NCBI GenBank assembly: GCA_021813505.1
Contig: JAKAKI010000040.1
Span: forward strand, 120,559-184,558
DNA length: 64,000 nucleotides
From: a bacterium
GTDB taxonomy: Bacteria > Zixibacteria > MSB-5A5 > WJJR01
Direction of reading: 5' to 3'
This document shows, one piece after another, positions 34,020 to 43,016 of this stretch. How positions within the stretch are numbered: the first letter of the stretch is position 1; every line of letters starts with the position of its first letter. The notes beneath the pieces are model-generated. The model searched no databases, was not told the origin of the DNA, and worked only from the letters and a program-made list of their open reading frames with translations. The position numbers and the translations under genes were made by a program.

Positions 34020-35543
34020 ATGACGAACACATCGCTGCGGCATGCGGGCCTGGTTCTAATTGCGACCACAGCCGTCGCCAAGCTCGTTGGATTCTTGCGC
34101 GAGGCGGTCATTGCGTCTACCTACGGAACGACGCATACCGTCGACATCTATCTCGCGGCGATGACGTTGCCGGCGATGGTCGTCACGATCGTATTCCACT
34201 CCATTCCAAATGCGTTTGTCCCGCTCTTCGCCGAAAGGAGCGGACGGAGTCACGAACGCCGGCAGGCCGCGTGGCTTCTTGGCATCATGGTATTGCTTTC
34301 CGCCGGGACCTGGGTGCTGGCCAAGCCACTGGCCGGGCTGACCAACGCGGGATTCCCTCCGGAGTACCGGATGGAGACTGTCGTCGTACTCCGCATCACA
34401 GCGGTGGCCATCGCGTTGGCCACGATTGAAGCGCTGACCCGAAGCCGGCTGCTGGCGCACCGGCGGTTCTTACGTGCCGGCTTGTCACTGATGTGGCAAA
34501 GCGCGGTGATGATCGTGGCCATTTGGCTGTTTCCCAGTGGAGGCGCCCGGACACTCGCGTGGGGATTTGTGGCCGGTGGTGCGGCGGCGGCTCTCTGGAA
34601 CCTGCTCCCAGCCCGAGGCCGGACGGATGTCGCCATGCCGGTTTCGGATCCGATCATTCCTGAGCTTGCCGGTGTCAGCATCAAGTACTGGGTTCCGCTC
34701 GTGCTGTTGGCGGACTCGATTCCGCAGTTGTACTCGGTTATCGATCGTCATTTGGCGTCATACCTTGCCGAGGGCTCGATTGCGTCGCTTCAGTATTCAA
34801 GCCTGATCGTGACCATGCCCGTTTCAATCTGTGGACTGACGCTGGGGACGGCGATTCTTCCTTTCCTCTCGACGGCGATTCAGGATCGGGACATGGTACG
34901 TGCCTCGGACATTTTCGACAAGGCCATTCGCTGGTCGTTGCTTGCGGTTGTGCCGGTCACGATCTGGATGCTCTTCTTTGCCGACGATGTGACGAGGCTG
35001 CTCTACCAGCGGGGGGCGTTCGGCGAGGTATCGCGTCAGCTCACCGCTTCAACTTTGCTTGTCTACACGTTGGGGCTGATTCCCAACGTGCTCATGGCGA
35101 TCGCGGCCAAGGTATTCTATGCACTTCGCCGCTGGGGTCCCCTGCTTCTGGCGTCCGTTCTGGGAATCATCGCTAAGTGGCTTTTGAGTGTCCTGTGGAT
35201 TGAACAGGGAAAGACGGCCGGCCTCGCGGCGGCGGCCGTTGCCGGGTATATCATCGGGATGGGTGTCCTGGCCGTGGCAATCCCGGGCCCTCTGCTTAAG
35301 CGCTGGCGGGGCTGGGCCAAGATTCTCATCGGATTGGGTGTCGTCTGCGCTTGTGGATCACTGGTGACGGTCGCGTTGGTACGCTTGCTGCCCGAGCTCT
35401 CGTCCACTCCTCTAGCGATTATGAGGTTGTCTGGAGGGGCCTGTCTGTGTTTAGTGGGAATTTGGTGGGCTGCGCCGAGGATCGGCCTGCCGGAATTGGC
35501 CTCCATTCGGGCAGCGATCAAGTGGCCCCTTTCCCGCTCATAG
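34020..35543 (+). CDS. MurJ/MviN-family lipid-linked oligosaccharide flippase
   Basis: A 507-residue protein with about 14 membrane helices. MviN-type marks include TAVAKLVGFLREAVIASTYG near the N-terminus, AFVPLFAE, and AILPFLSTAIQDRD, then LLYQRGAF and a C-terminal set of helices. Being inside the polysaccharide cluster rather than near cell-division genes, it more likely flips the lipid-linked repeat unit (a Wzx role) than lipid II, although the sequence alone cannot separate the two. Expected in the inner membrane. Confidence 0.85.
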   Translation: MTNTSLRHAGLVLIATTAVAKLVGFLREAVIASTYGTTHTVDIYLAAMTLPAMVVTIVFHSIPNAFVPLFAERSGRSHERRQAAWLLGIMVLLSAGTWVLAKPLAGLTNAGFPPEYRMETVVVLRITAVAIALATIEALTRSRLLAHRRFLRAGLSLMWQSAVMIVAIWLFPSGGARTLAWGFVAGGAAAALWNLLPARGRTDVAMPVSDPIIPELAGVSIKYWVPLVLLADSIPQLYSVIDRHLASYLAEGSIASLQYSSLIVTMPVSICGLTLGTAILPFLSTAIQDRDMVRASDIFDKAIRWSLLAVVPVTIWMLFFADDVTRLLYQRGAFGEVSRQLTASTLLVYTLGLIPNVLMAIAAKVFYALRRWGPLLLASVLGIIAKWLLSVLWIEQGKTAGLAAAAVAGYIIGMGVLAVAIPGPLLKRWRGWAKILIGLGVVCACGSLVTVALVRLLPELSSTPLAIMRLSGGACLCLVGIWWAAPRIGLPELASIRAAIKWPLSRS

Positions 35544-35573
35544 TCAGCCTCCACTCCATTACTTGCGCCCACC

Positions 35574-36797
35574 ATGCAGCCCAACGATCGCATTCAAACA
35601 GTGATCATCGTCCACCTCCCGGCCGATTTTCACCTCACGCACCGGCGAGAGATGCTATTGGCCCTGGCCATGGAGCTTCCCGGCAGTGTTGCCATGCTCC
35701 TGGTCAACCGGCCGGTCACGTTCGATGTGACACCACTCAAATATCCACGGAAGTTCTGGACTGGGATTTGGCATACACGGGTGCAGCTTGAGCCAGATCG
35801 CCGCACCTGGATTATGACTCCACGCCTGGCATTTCATGAGACAATCGCCCAACGGTCGGAGACACTCGTCGGCATCAATCGAGGGTTGATGGCTGCTCAG
35901 CTAAAGACGACCCTCTCAAAGTACTTTCCAATGGCTACAAGGATCATTCAGTGGATCTATCATCCAGTCCAGGATTGGGTGTTCGGCACGATCGAGGGTG
36001 CTGGAAAGATCTATGAGTGCTACGACGAGTACCGCTGGCGTCCCACCGGGGAATTCGATGAGCGCACCTGGATCAAAGAGCAGCGGACACTCCAATCCGC
36101 CGATCTGACGTTTGTTACCACGGAGGGTCTGGGTATTCCCCGTGCAGCATTCGCGGAGCGGTTGGAATGCCTGCCCAACGGGGTGCCGGAGTACTTCTTT
36201 TCGCCGGCCACTCAGCCGGCCGACCCCATTGATACTATCACCCAGCCGCGAATTGGGTATCTTGGCAACGCCCGGACGGGTGTTGACTTCGGCTTGCTGG
36301 AAGCGATCTTTCGCGGCCGGTCGCAATGGAATCTGGTTTTCATCGGGCCTGTCGAGGACGAATCGGCTATTCGGAATTTGAAAAGGCTGAGCAACGTCCA
36401 CTTCCTGGGCCAGAGGCCGCAGCACCAGATTCCAGGCTTGCTGCAGAGATTAGACGTTGGCTTGGTGCCGCTGCTCGATACCGGATTCACCCGCGTGATG
36501 GCACCACTCAAGCTTGCGGAGTATCTTTCCTGCGGTGTTCCGGTAGTAGCGACGGATCTGCCGGATATGCGAAAATTTATGAGCGTCGTTAAACTGGTGC
36601 CCGGCCAACAAGCGCCGTACGATTCTGCTATTGCTGAGTGCCTGGCGCAGGGGAAGCCGTCCGTTTCCGCGGGTTTGATCGAGGCCGCGCGGCCGTACTC
36701 ATGGAATGCGATCTGCAGCCAGCGCCTGATTCCGATTCTGAGCGAAGTGTTTCGTTTCTCATCGCAGGCTGTTCACGTGCAAGAATCGGATTTCTGA
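35574..36797 (+). CDS. Glycosyltransferase, GT-B fold
   Basis: A 407-residue putative glycosyltransferase. The C-terminal half has a GT4-like donor-binding region: IGYLGNARTGVDFGLLEAI, LVFIGPVEDES, NVHFLGQRPQHQIPGLLQRL, DVGLVPLLDTGFTRVMAPLK and LAEYLSCGVPVVATDLPD. The N-terminal half contains WIYHPVQDWVF and YECYDEYRW, as in the family where an EhxxK-like acceptor region contacts lipid-linked sugar. Donor and acceptor are unknown. It lies between the flippase and another glycosyltransferase, consistent with repeat-unit assembly. Confidence 0.85.
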   Translation: MQPNDRIQTVIIVHLPADFHLTHRREMLLALAMELPGSVAMLLVNRPVTFDVTPLKYPRKFWTGIWHTRVQLEPDRRTWIMTPRLAFHETIAQRSETLVGINRGLMAAQLKTTLSKYFPMATRIIQWIYHPVQDWVFGTIEGAGKIYECYDEYRWRPTGEFDERTWIKEQRTLQSADLTFVTTEGLGIPRAAFAERLECLPNGVPEYFFSPATQPADPIDTITQPRIGYLGNARTGVDFGLLEAIFRGRSQWNLVFIGPVEDESAIRNLKRLSNVHFLGQRPQHQIPGLLQRLDVGLVPLLDTGFTRVMAPLKLAEYLSCGVPVVATDLPDMRKFMSVVKLVPGQQAPYDSAIAECLAQGKPSVSAGLIEAARPYSWNAICSQRLIPILSEVFRFSSQAVHVQESDF

Positions 36798-36829
36798 GTC
36801 ACTAACCCGGCCGAGGCAATACCCTGAGA

Positions 36830-37867
36830 ATGTCAGCCACGATCAGTTCCGATAGTCGCGATTCGAGGGCGAAACGGCCGCGTGTCCTCCTCGTCGCACC
36901 CAATCCTGTCGCCACGTTCATCAGCCAGGATTTCCAGGTCCTTCAATCCGAGTTTGACGCCGTGATGCTCTCGTACCAAAACCTCACTTCAATCCCGCAT
37001 CTGCGGTATGAAGTTCGCGGCGCTGATGCGATGGTCATCTGGTTCGCGGGACGGCACTCACCGCCGGCCGTTTGGATGGCACGGCGACGGGGGATACCCG
37101 TGCTCACGATCATCGGCGGATACGAAGTTTTTTGGATCCCAGAAATCCGCTATGGCGTTCCTCCCGGCTCACTCCGCGCGCGGCTGTTGCGATGGGTTCT
37201 CGCAAACTCGACCCGAGTCGCGGTCGTCTCACGCGTGATGGAAGAACGAGTCTCCACGCTGTATCCAGAGATCATCGCGAAGACGACTCGTATTTCCAAC
37301 GCAGTCTCCACGCAGCGTTTTCAGATCGGCACGGCTCAGAAGCGTCAGGGTGTATTGTGTGTCGGCGTTATCAACCGCAGCACGCTGATTGTTAAGGGCT
37401 GGCGGCTCTTCCGTGAGGCTGCATTACAGATGCCAAACGAACAGTTCACGGCCATAGGGGTTGTCGCCGACCGCGCCGGTTTGGAGTTCGTTTCCAAGCT
37501 GCCACCGAATCTCACTTGGCTCGGTGCTCAATACGGAGCTGACCTGATTCGTCGGTACCAGGCGGCATCGGTGTATTTCCAGGGCTCTGTGCACGAGAGT
37601 TTCAGTCTGGCCCTCGCTGAATCGATGGCATGCGGCTGTATTCCTGTTGTGTCTCGCAATGGAGCGCTTCCTGAAGTCGCCGGTGATGCCGGTTACTACC
37701 TTGATGGCCTGACGCCGGCTTCAGCAATCAAGGCGATTACCTCCGCCCTCTCCGCATCGGAAGAGCGCCGGACGCTCGCCCGCCAGCGGATCATCGACAA
37801 CTTCGATCTCGAACGCCGGCGAGTCGCGCTCTGCGACCTGGTTCGTCAAATGCTGGAAGCCCGCTAA
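36830..37867 (+). CDS. Glycosyltransferase family 4-like
   Basis: A 345-residue GT-B glycosyltransferase. Recognisable pieces are RVLLVAPNPVATFISQDF at the N-terminus, PVLTIIGGYEVFWIPEI, VVSRVMEERVSTLYPE, and in the C-terminal half VYFQGSVHESFSLALAESMA, then CGCIPVVSRNGALPEVAGD. The E-x7-E pair (ESFSLALAE) is the usual nucleotide-sugar site of GT4. It follows the other glycosyltransferase by 32 bp. The sugar transferred is not deducible. Confidence 0.87.
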   Translation: MSATISSDSRDSRAKRPRVLLVAPNPVATFISQDFQVLQSEFDAVMLSYQNLTSIPHLRYEVRGADAMVIWFAGRHSPPAVWMARRRGIPVLTIIGGYEVFWIPEIRYGVPPGSLRARLLRWVLANSTRVAVVSRVMEERVSTLYPEIIAKTTRISNAVSTQRFQIGTAQKRQGVLCVGVINRSTLIVKGWRLFREAALQMPNEQFTAIGVVADRAGLEFVSKLPPNLTWLGAQYGADLIRRYQAASVYFQGSVHESFSLALAESMACGCIPVVSRNGALPEVAGDAGYYLDGLTPASAIKAITSALSASEERRTLARQRIIDNFDLERRRVALCDLVRQMLEAR

Positions 37868-37906
37868 CTCGTTGCAAGCCATGACTCCACTGCCAGGGCG
37901 AAGCTC

Positions 37907-40348
37907 GTGGCGGGGTGGATTGCACTGGCAAAAAACCGCGAATGCTGGTATCATGAAGGCGTGGGTGAAGTGCCTCCAGAGAACGCTTTTCTAAAGGCTC
38001 TGTCGCAGTACATCGGGCGCTGGCGCTGGATTGTCTGGGACCTTGTGGCCCTTCAGGTGGCGTTTGTGATCGTCTTCTGGCTGCGCTTCCGGATTGGGTC
38101 ACCGGGGGCTGGCGTTCCGGTGCCGCCTGTCGACTATCTGGGCCCGGCCTGGTGGATCTCCGTCTGCTGGCTGGTAGTCTTCGCGTCGTTCGGCCTCTAT
38201 CGGACAGCCGGTTACCGGACGATCACCGCCGAGCTCACGCGACTATTTCACGCGGTTACATTCGGCACTCTCTTGCTGGCGGTGCTGACGTTCGATCCCA
38301 CGCGTCCCTTTGCAGAGCCGCGAACGATTCTTGTCGGGTACTGGCTGGCGCTCTTGGTCCTCCTCGGTGGCGGGAGGTTGCTGCCAATCCTGCGGTTTCG
38401 GGGGACAGACCGGACAGAGTCCTTCAATATCGCTGGTCCCCGGCTGGCGATTCTCGGTTCGGACGCAGTCCTTGTCGTCGTTTCCTATTACATGGCATTC
38501 TGGCTGCGCTTCGATGGCCGGATCACGTCGGATGCTATGGTGGCGTTCTGGAACACGCTGCCTCTCGTCTTCCTGGTCCGCATTGCGGCCTTCATCTATT
38601 TCCGTCTCTACTCCGGGGTCTGGCGGTACGCTTCGATCAATGACCTGATGTCGATTCTCAAGGCCGTGACTGCTGGGACAGGCCTGCTGGTCTTGCCGGT
38701 ATTCTTCTTCGGAATTCCGGGGTATCCCCGTTCCGTGTTCCTGATCGATTGGGTGCTTATGGTCATCCTCCTGGGCGGCGGCCGATTCGCCCTGCGCGCC
38801 CTGCGGGAGTTCCCGCCTAGATACCTGCGGGGCGGTCGGCGAATCTTGATCGTCGGCGCCGGAGATGCCGGTGAGATGCTGGTGCGCGAACTGACCAAGA
38901 ATCCGAGCGGACTGATTCCGGTAGCACTGATAGACTCCAATCCCCGGAAACATGGAGCACGATTGCACGGGGTCCCGATCGTCGGTGACCAGAGACAACT
39001 GGCTTCGGCGGCGCGCCGATTTCGCGCTGAGGAAATCCTAATCGCTATACCGTCGGCGACCGGTGCACAGATGCGCGAGATTGTTGCCGCCTGTGCTATG
39101 ACCGGCCTGCCCTTCAAGACCGTGCCATCGTTGCGCGAGATAATCGACGGCCGGGTCAGTGTCGGCCAGACGCGCGCAGTGCAGGTTGAGGACCTTCTCC
39201 GCCGCGCACCGGTCGAGACCGATCCCTCGATGCTGGGACGGTTGCTTGCCGGGCGCCGCATCATGGTGACCGGTGCCGCGGGCTCCATCGGCAGCGAACT
39301 GGTCAGGCGGATTCTCCCATTCAGACCGGCCCAGCTCTTCCTGGTCGACCGGGCAGAGAATGCCCTTCACGATCTCCTGGAAGAGTTGACCCGAAGCGGC
39401 GACGCGAGAAATGTCGAAGGAGTGTTGATCGACATCACCGACCGCACCCGATTCCACAAGAAGTTCGCACGGCAGATTCCCGAGGTGATCTTCCATGCGG
39501 CGGCCTACAAACAGGTTCCGTTGGCGGAGCATTATCCCGATGCCGTCGTGCTGAACAACATCGGCGGATCACGTTTCCTGATGGACTGGTCGTTGGAACG
39601 CGGGGTAGGCACCTTTGTAAACGTCTCCACCGACAAAGCGGTGCGACCGCGAAGTGTCATGGGCGCCACCAAGCGCGCGGCAGAGCTTTTGGCATTGCGG
39701 CGCGCCGAGGAGGGACGGACGAAATTCGTCAGCGTCCGCTTCGGCAATGTCTTGGGTTCAAGTGGTTCCGTTGTCCCCCTATTTGAACGCCAGATTCGGG
39801 CCGGCGGACCGGTAACAGTGACGCATCCAGATGTCACGCGCTATTTCATGACCGTCGGTGAAGCGGCGCTGCTGGTCCTGCAAGCGGCAGCGATCGGAAG
39901 TAATGGACAGCTTCTGGTATTGGACATGGGCGATCCGGTGCGGGTCGCCGATTTGGCCCGCGACCTCATCGCGCTCTCGGGGTTGAGACCGGACCACGAC
40001 ATCAAGCTCAAGTTCATCGGACTGCGCCCGGGGGAGAAGCTCACCGAGGATCTCTTCGGTCAGGCCTGTACCCCCCGCCGGTCCTCCCACGACAAGATCT
40101 GGCTCATTGATGCGGTCGATGATGCCGCTCCCGACTTTGAATCACGGATCACCGATCTGATCGCGATCGCCCGCGATGGCGATCTGGAACGAACTCTGAA
40201 GACTCTTCATGACGTTGTCCCGGGATACGCGAGTGATGATGAGTCACTCGACGCCGATCCGAAAGAAGTCGGTGGAAGCGTGCCGGCATCCGGATTGACC
40301 GGATCGGGGTTTGCCGCGGTGAAGGATCGGTCCCTGAACGCCGATTGA
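37907..40348 (+). CDS. WbpM/PglF-like nucleotide-sugar 4,6-dehydratase with a doubled membrane module
   Basis: An 813-residue inner-membrane protein. Usual WbpM homologues have four helices, a Rossmann domain and an SDR dehydratase, about 620-665 residues. Here there are two successive membrane blocks (about 41-160, VWDLVALQVAFVIVFWLRF; and about 181-300, SDAVLVVVSYYMAFWLRF), then a Rossmann domain (312-400, ILIVGAGDAGEMLVREL) and the SDR domain (450-735, IMVTGAAGSIGSEL, STDKAVRPRSVMGATKRAAE, with Met in place of the SDR Tyr as in WbpM). It should make the UDP-4-keto-6-deoxy sugar. The start is uncertain: a GTG at 37907, with other GTG codons at 37961 and 37970. Confidence 0.9.
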   Translation: MAGWIALAKNRECWYHEGVGEVPPENAFLKALSQYIGRWRWIVWDLVALQVAFVIVFWLRFRIGSPGAGVPVPPVDYLGPAWWISVCWLVVFASFGLYRTAGYRTITAELTRLFHAVTFGTLLLAVLTFDPTRPFAEPRTILVGYWLALLVLLGGGRLLPILRFRGTDRTESFNIAGPRLAILGSDAVLVVVSYYMAFWLRFDGRITSDAMVAFWNTLPLVFLVRIAAFIYFRLYSGVWRYASINDLMSILKAVTAGTGLLVLPVFFFGIPGYPRSVFLIDWVLMVILLGGGRFALRALREFPPRYLRGGRRILIVGAGDAGEMLVRELTKNPSGLIPVALIDSNPRKHGARLHGVPIVGDQRQLASAARRFRAEEILIAIPSATGAQMREIVAACAMTGLPFKTVPSLREIIDGRVSVGQTRAVQVEDLLRRAPVETDPSMLGRLLAGRRIMVTGAAGSIGSELVRRILPFRPAQLFLVDRAENALHDLLEELTRSGDARNVEGVLIDITDRTRFHKKFARQIPEVIFHAAAYKQVPLAEHYPDAVVLNNIGGSRFLMDWSLERGVGTFVNVSTDKAVRPRSVMGATKRAAELLALRRAEEGRTKFVSVRFGNVLGSSGSVVPLFERQIRAGGPVTVTHPDVTRYFMTVGEAALLVLQAAAIGSNGQLLVLDMGDPVRVADLARDLIALSGLRPDHDIKLKFIGLRPGEKLTEDLFGQACTPRRSSHDKIWLIDAVDDAAPDFESRITDLIAIARDGDLERTLKTLHDVVPGYASDDESLDADPKEVGGSVPASGLTGSGFAAVKDRSLNAD

Positions 40349-40398
40349 TCACAACTTCAGGCAGCACTGTCTTTTTCCAAAGGAGAGTTCGGAACATA

Positions 40399-41664
40399 AT
40401 GCTGGATCTCAAATTTATCCGGGAAAATCCGGACCTCGTTCGGCAGGCAATCGCCAATAAGAACGAAGCGGACAAACTCAACGAGTTGCTGGCGCTCGAT
40501 GGACGCCGTCGCGACATCATCGGTGAGGTGGAGGCCTTAAAGCATCAGAAGAATGTCGCATCCGAAAACGTGGCGAAGACCAAGAAGGCGGGCGGCGACG
40601 CGTCCGATGCGATCCTGGCATTGCGCGCTGTTTCGGACAAGGCCCAGGCGCTCGATGAGTCGCTCCGGCAAGTCGAGGAACAAATCCTCCAGTTGCAACT
40701 GCGCATTCCGAATATTCCGAACTCAGATGTCCCCGTCGGAGACGAATCGGCGAATCAAGAACTTCGCTACTGGGGCGAAAGGCCATCGTTGGCGTTCAAA
40801 CCGGCGCCACATTGGGAGCTCGGCGAGACGCTGGGGATTTACGATGGGGCCGCCGGCGCCAACGTCTCCGGATCGGGTTTCTTCGTGCTGAAAGGTGCTG
40901 GGGCGAAAATGCAGCGCGCGCTTGTCAGTTTCATGCTCGACCGGCATACGGCGCACGGCTACATCGAACATCGCCTGCCGTACTTGGTGACGGCGCGCAC
41001 GATGCAGGGAACCGGGCAGCTGCCCAAACTCGCCGAGGACATGTACCATATCGAAGCGGACGATCTGTATTTGATCCCGACCGCCGAAGTCCCACTAACC
41101 AACCTGAGTGCCGGCGCCATCATCCCCGCCGACTTGCTGCCTCAGAAGGCCGTGGCGTATACGCCCTGCTTCCGTCGCGAATCTGGAGCTCACGGCAAGG
41201 ACACGCGCGGCATGTTACGCGTCCACCAGTTCGACAAGGTGGAGCTTGTCAAAGTCGTGGAGCCGGAACACTCCTACGACGAATTGGAATTGTTGCTGGC
41301 AGATGCGGAGGCGATCCTGCAGGCTCTCAAGCTTCCTTATCGCGTCAAGCTGCTGGCGACGGGCGATCTGTCGTTTGCGGCGGCGAAATGCTATGATCTG
41401 GAAGTCTACTCCGCCGGTGTGGACACATGGTTGGAGGTCTCCTCCTGTTCGAATTTCGTCGATTTCCAGGCGCGCCGAATGAACCTGCGGGCACGACCCA
41501 AGGGAGGCGGGAAGCCATTCTTCCCTCACACGCTCAACGGTTCGGGACTGGCCCTGCCGCGCACGATGATTGCCATCTGGGAGAATTACCAGACGGCCAA
41601 AGGCTCGATCATCATTCCGGAAGTTCTCGTGCCGTACATGGGCGGGCAGACCGAGATCGCCTGA
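40399..41664 (+). CDS. serS: Seryl-tRNA synthetase
   Basis: Charges tRNA-Ser with serine. I start at the ATG 40399 (MLDLKFIRENPDLVRQAI, the standard N-terminus), which has AAGGAG upstream, not at the longer frame at 40345. Residues about 1-110 form the tRNA-binding coiled-coil arm; the class II core shows LPKLAEDMYHIEADDLYLIP, TAEVPLTNLSAG, the motif 2 region FRRESGAHGKDTRGMLRVHQF and motif 3 LNGSGLALPRTMIAIWENYQ. 421 residues is normal. It separates the polysaccharide cluster from the two-component pair. Confidence 0.96.
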   Translation: MLDLKFIRENPDLVRQAIANKNEADKLNELLALDGRRRDIIGEVEALKHQKNVASENVAKTKKAGGDASDAILALRAVSDKAQALDESLRQVEEQILQLQLRIPNIPNSDVPVGDESANQELRYWGERPSLAFKPAPHWELGETLGIYDGAAGANVSGSGFFVLKGAGAKMQRALVSFMLDRHTAHGYIEHRLPYLVTARTMQGTGQLPKLAEDMYHIEADDLYLIPTAEVPLTNLSAGAIIPADLLPQKAVAYTPCFRRESGAHGKDTRGMLRVHQFDKVELVKVVEPEHSYDELELLLADAEAILQALKLPYRVKLLATGDLSFAAAKCYDLEVYSAGVDTWLEVSSCSNFVDFQARRMNLRARPKGGGKPFFPHTLNGSGLALPRTMIAIWENYQTAKGSIIIPEVLVPYMGGQTEIA

Positions 41665-41695
41665 ATCGGTCATCCGACTTCGTGGCGGTTCCTCT

Positions 41696-42964
41696 ATGAA
41701 CCAGGCACTCACTAAAGCGGTTCGCCGGCGGTTTGGGACTTTGCTTCACGGCCGAACCGGATATGCTGGACTCCCTTTGGCCTTTAAGGGTCTCCTGATC
41801 CTCGGGGTTGTGGCGATTGCCGTCCTGCTGGCGTACTCGACTCAAAAGATGGTGCGTGAGCTCAAGGCGTCAGAGGCCCGCCTGGCCAATGCCTACGCCG
41901 GCCAATGGAAACGCGCCGCGGAATCAACCGATCCGGGTGAAATCGGCTATCTGTTCGATCAGATCATCAGCAAGAGCGACTTTCCGATCGTCGTGACCGA
42001 CCCCGACGGGAAACCGCTTTACTGGCGTGGCTTGAAAGATATCGACGAACGCGACACGACGGCCGCCAGCCGGCAGAAGATCATCTCGTTGATGGACCAG
42101 ATGAGCACGGAGTATCCTCCGGTGCCGATTGTCTACGAGGGAAGGACGCTCTACGATCTTCATTACGGGAACTTCGAACTGATCCGGGCCGCGTCACGCT
42201 TTCCGTACATCATGCTCGGCTTGACCACGCTGATTCTGGTCATTGCTTACGTCAGCTTCAGCAACATCAAACGCGCGGAGCAGCGGTACATCTGGGTCGG
42301 CATGGCCAAGGAGACGGCTCATCAAATGGGCACTCCTCTCATGTCGCTGCTGGGTTGGCTGGAGAAGCTGCAAGAGCAATGCGTGCCCCCTGGACAGGAA
42401 AGCTCCGAGTCCGCCGACGACATCGGCTACGTCCTGACACGCATGCGTGCCGACGTGGCGCGTTTGAACCGTGTCGCGCAGCGATTCAGCAAGATCGGCT
42501 CCGATCCCGACCGCAAGCCACAACAGGTGGAAGCCGTCGTCGAAGAGGTTGTTGCGTACTTCCGGGAGCGGCTGCCATTGCAGGGGAGGGGAGTTCGGAT
42601 CACTCTCGATACAGAGCCGGCGCCACCCGCCGCGATCAATCCGGAATTGGTGGCGTGGGTCCTCGAGAACCTGATCAAGAATGCCATGGAGTCAGTTGAC
42701 GCCAAGACGGGCACAATTGCGGTTCGCTGCGGACCCAATCCACGCGGAGGCGTGCGAATTTCGGTGACGGATAATGGGCGCGGTATCCCCGGCAAGCAGC
42801 AGCAGAGGATCTTCCACCCAGGATTTACCACCAAGAAACGCGGCTGGGGACTTGGTTTGACCCTGGCCCGGCGCATTGTCATGGAATACCATGGCGGCGA
42901 TCTGTATCTTGACGAATCAGTTCCGAACCAAGCCACGCGATTCATCGTAGAACTTCCCGCGTGA
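41696..42964 (+). CDS. Membrane sensor histidine kinase, PorY-like partner of PorX
   Basis: A 422-residue kinase starting at the ATG 41696. Two membrane helices (about 30-47 and 170-188) flank a periplasmic sensor (about 48-169). After a short linker the H box is ETAHQMGTPL with His209, followed by an N box (ELVAWVLENLIKNAMESV), G1 (VTDNGRGIPG), F box (IFHPGFTTKKRGWGLGL) and G2. The H box with Gln-Met-Gly after His is the form seen in Bacteroidetes PorY-type kinases. It lies 52 bp before the PorX-like regulator gene and probably phosphorylates it. Confidence 0.88.
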   Translation: MNQALTKAVRRRFGTLLHGRTGYAGLPLAFKGLLILGVVAIAVLLAYSTQKMVRELKASEARLANAYAGQWKRAAESTDPGEIGYLFDQIISKSDFPIVVTDPDGKPLYWRGLKDIDERDTTAASRQKIISLMDQMSTEYPPVPIVYEGRTLYDLHYGNFELIRAASRFPYIMLGLTTLILVIAYVSFSNIKRAEQRYIWVGMAKETAHQMGTPLMSLLGWLEKLQEQCVPPGQESSESADDIGYVLTRMRADVARLNRVAQRFSKIGSDPDRKPQQVEAVVEEVVAYFRERLPLQGRGVRITLDTEPAPPAAINPELVAWVLENLIKNAMESVDAKTGTIAVRCGPNPRGGVRISVTDNGRGIPGKQQQRIFHPGFTTKKRGWGLGLTLARRIVMEYHGGDLYLDESVPNQATRFIVELPA

Positions 42965-43016
42965 TGACAGTTGACCGGTGGCCAACATGTAGGAGCAGTG
43001 AAGGGGCAGAGAACAT

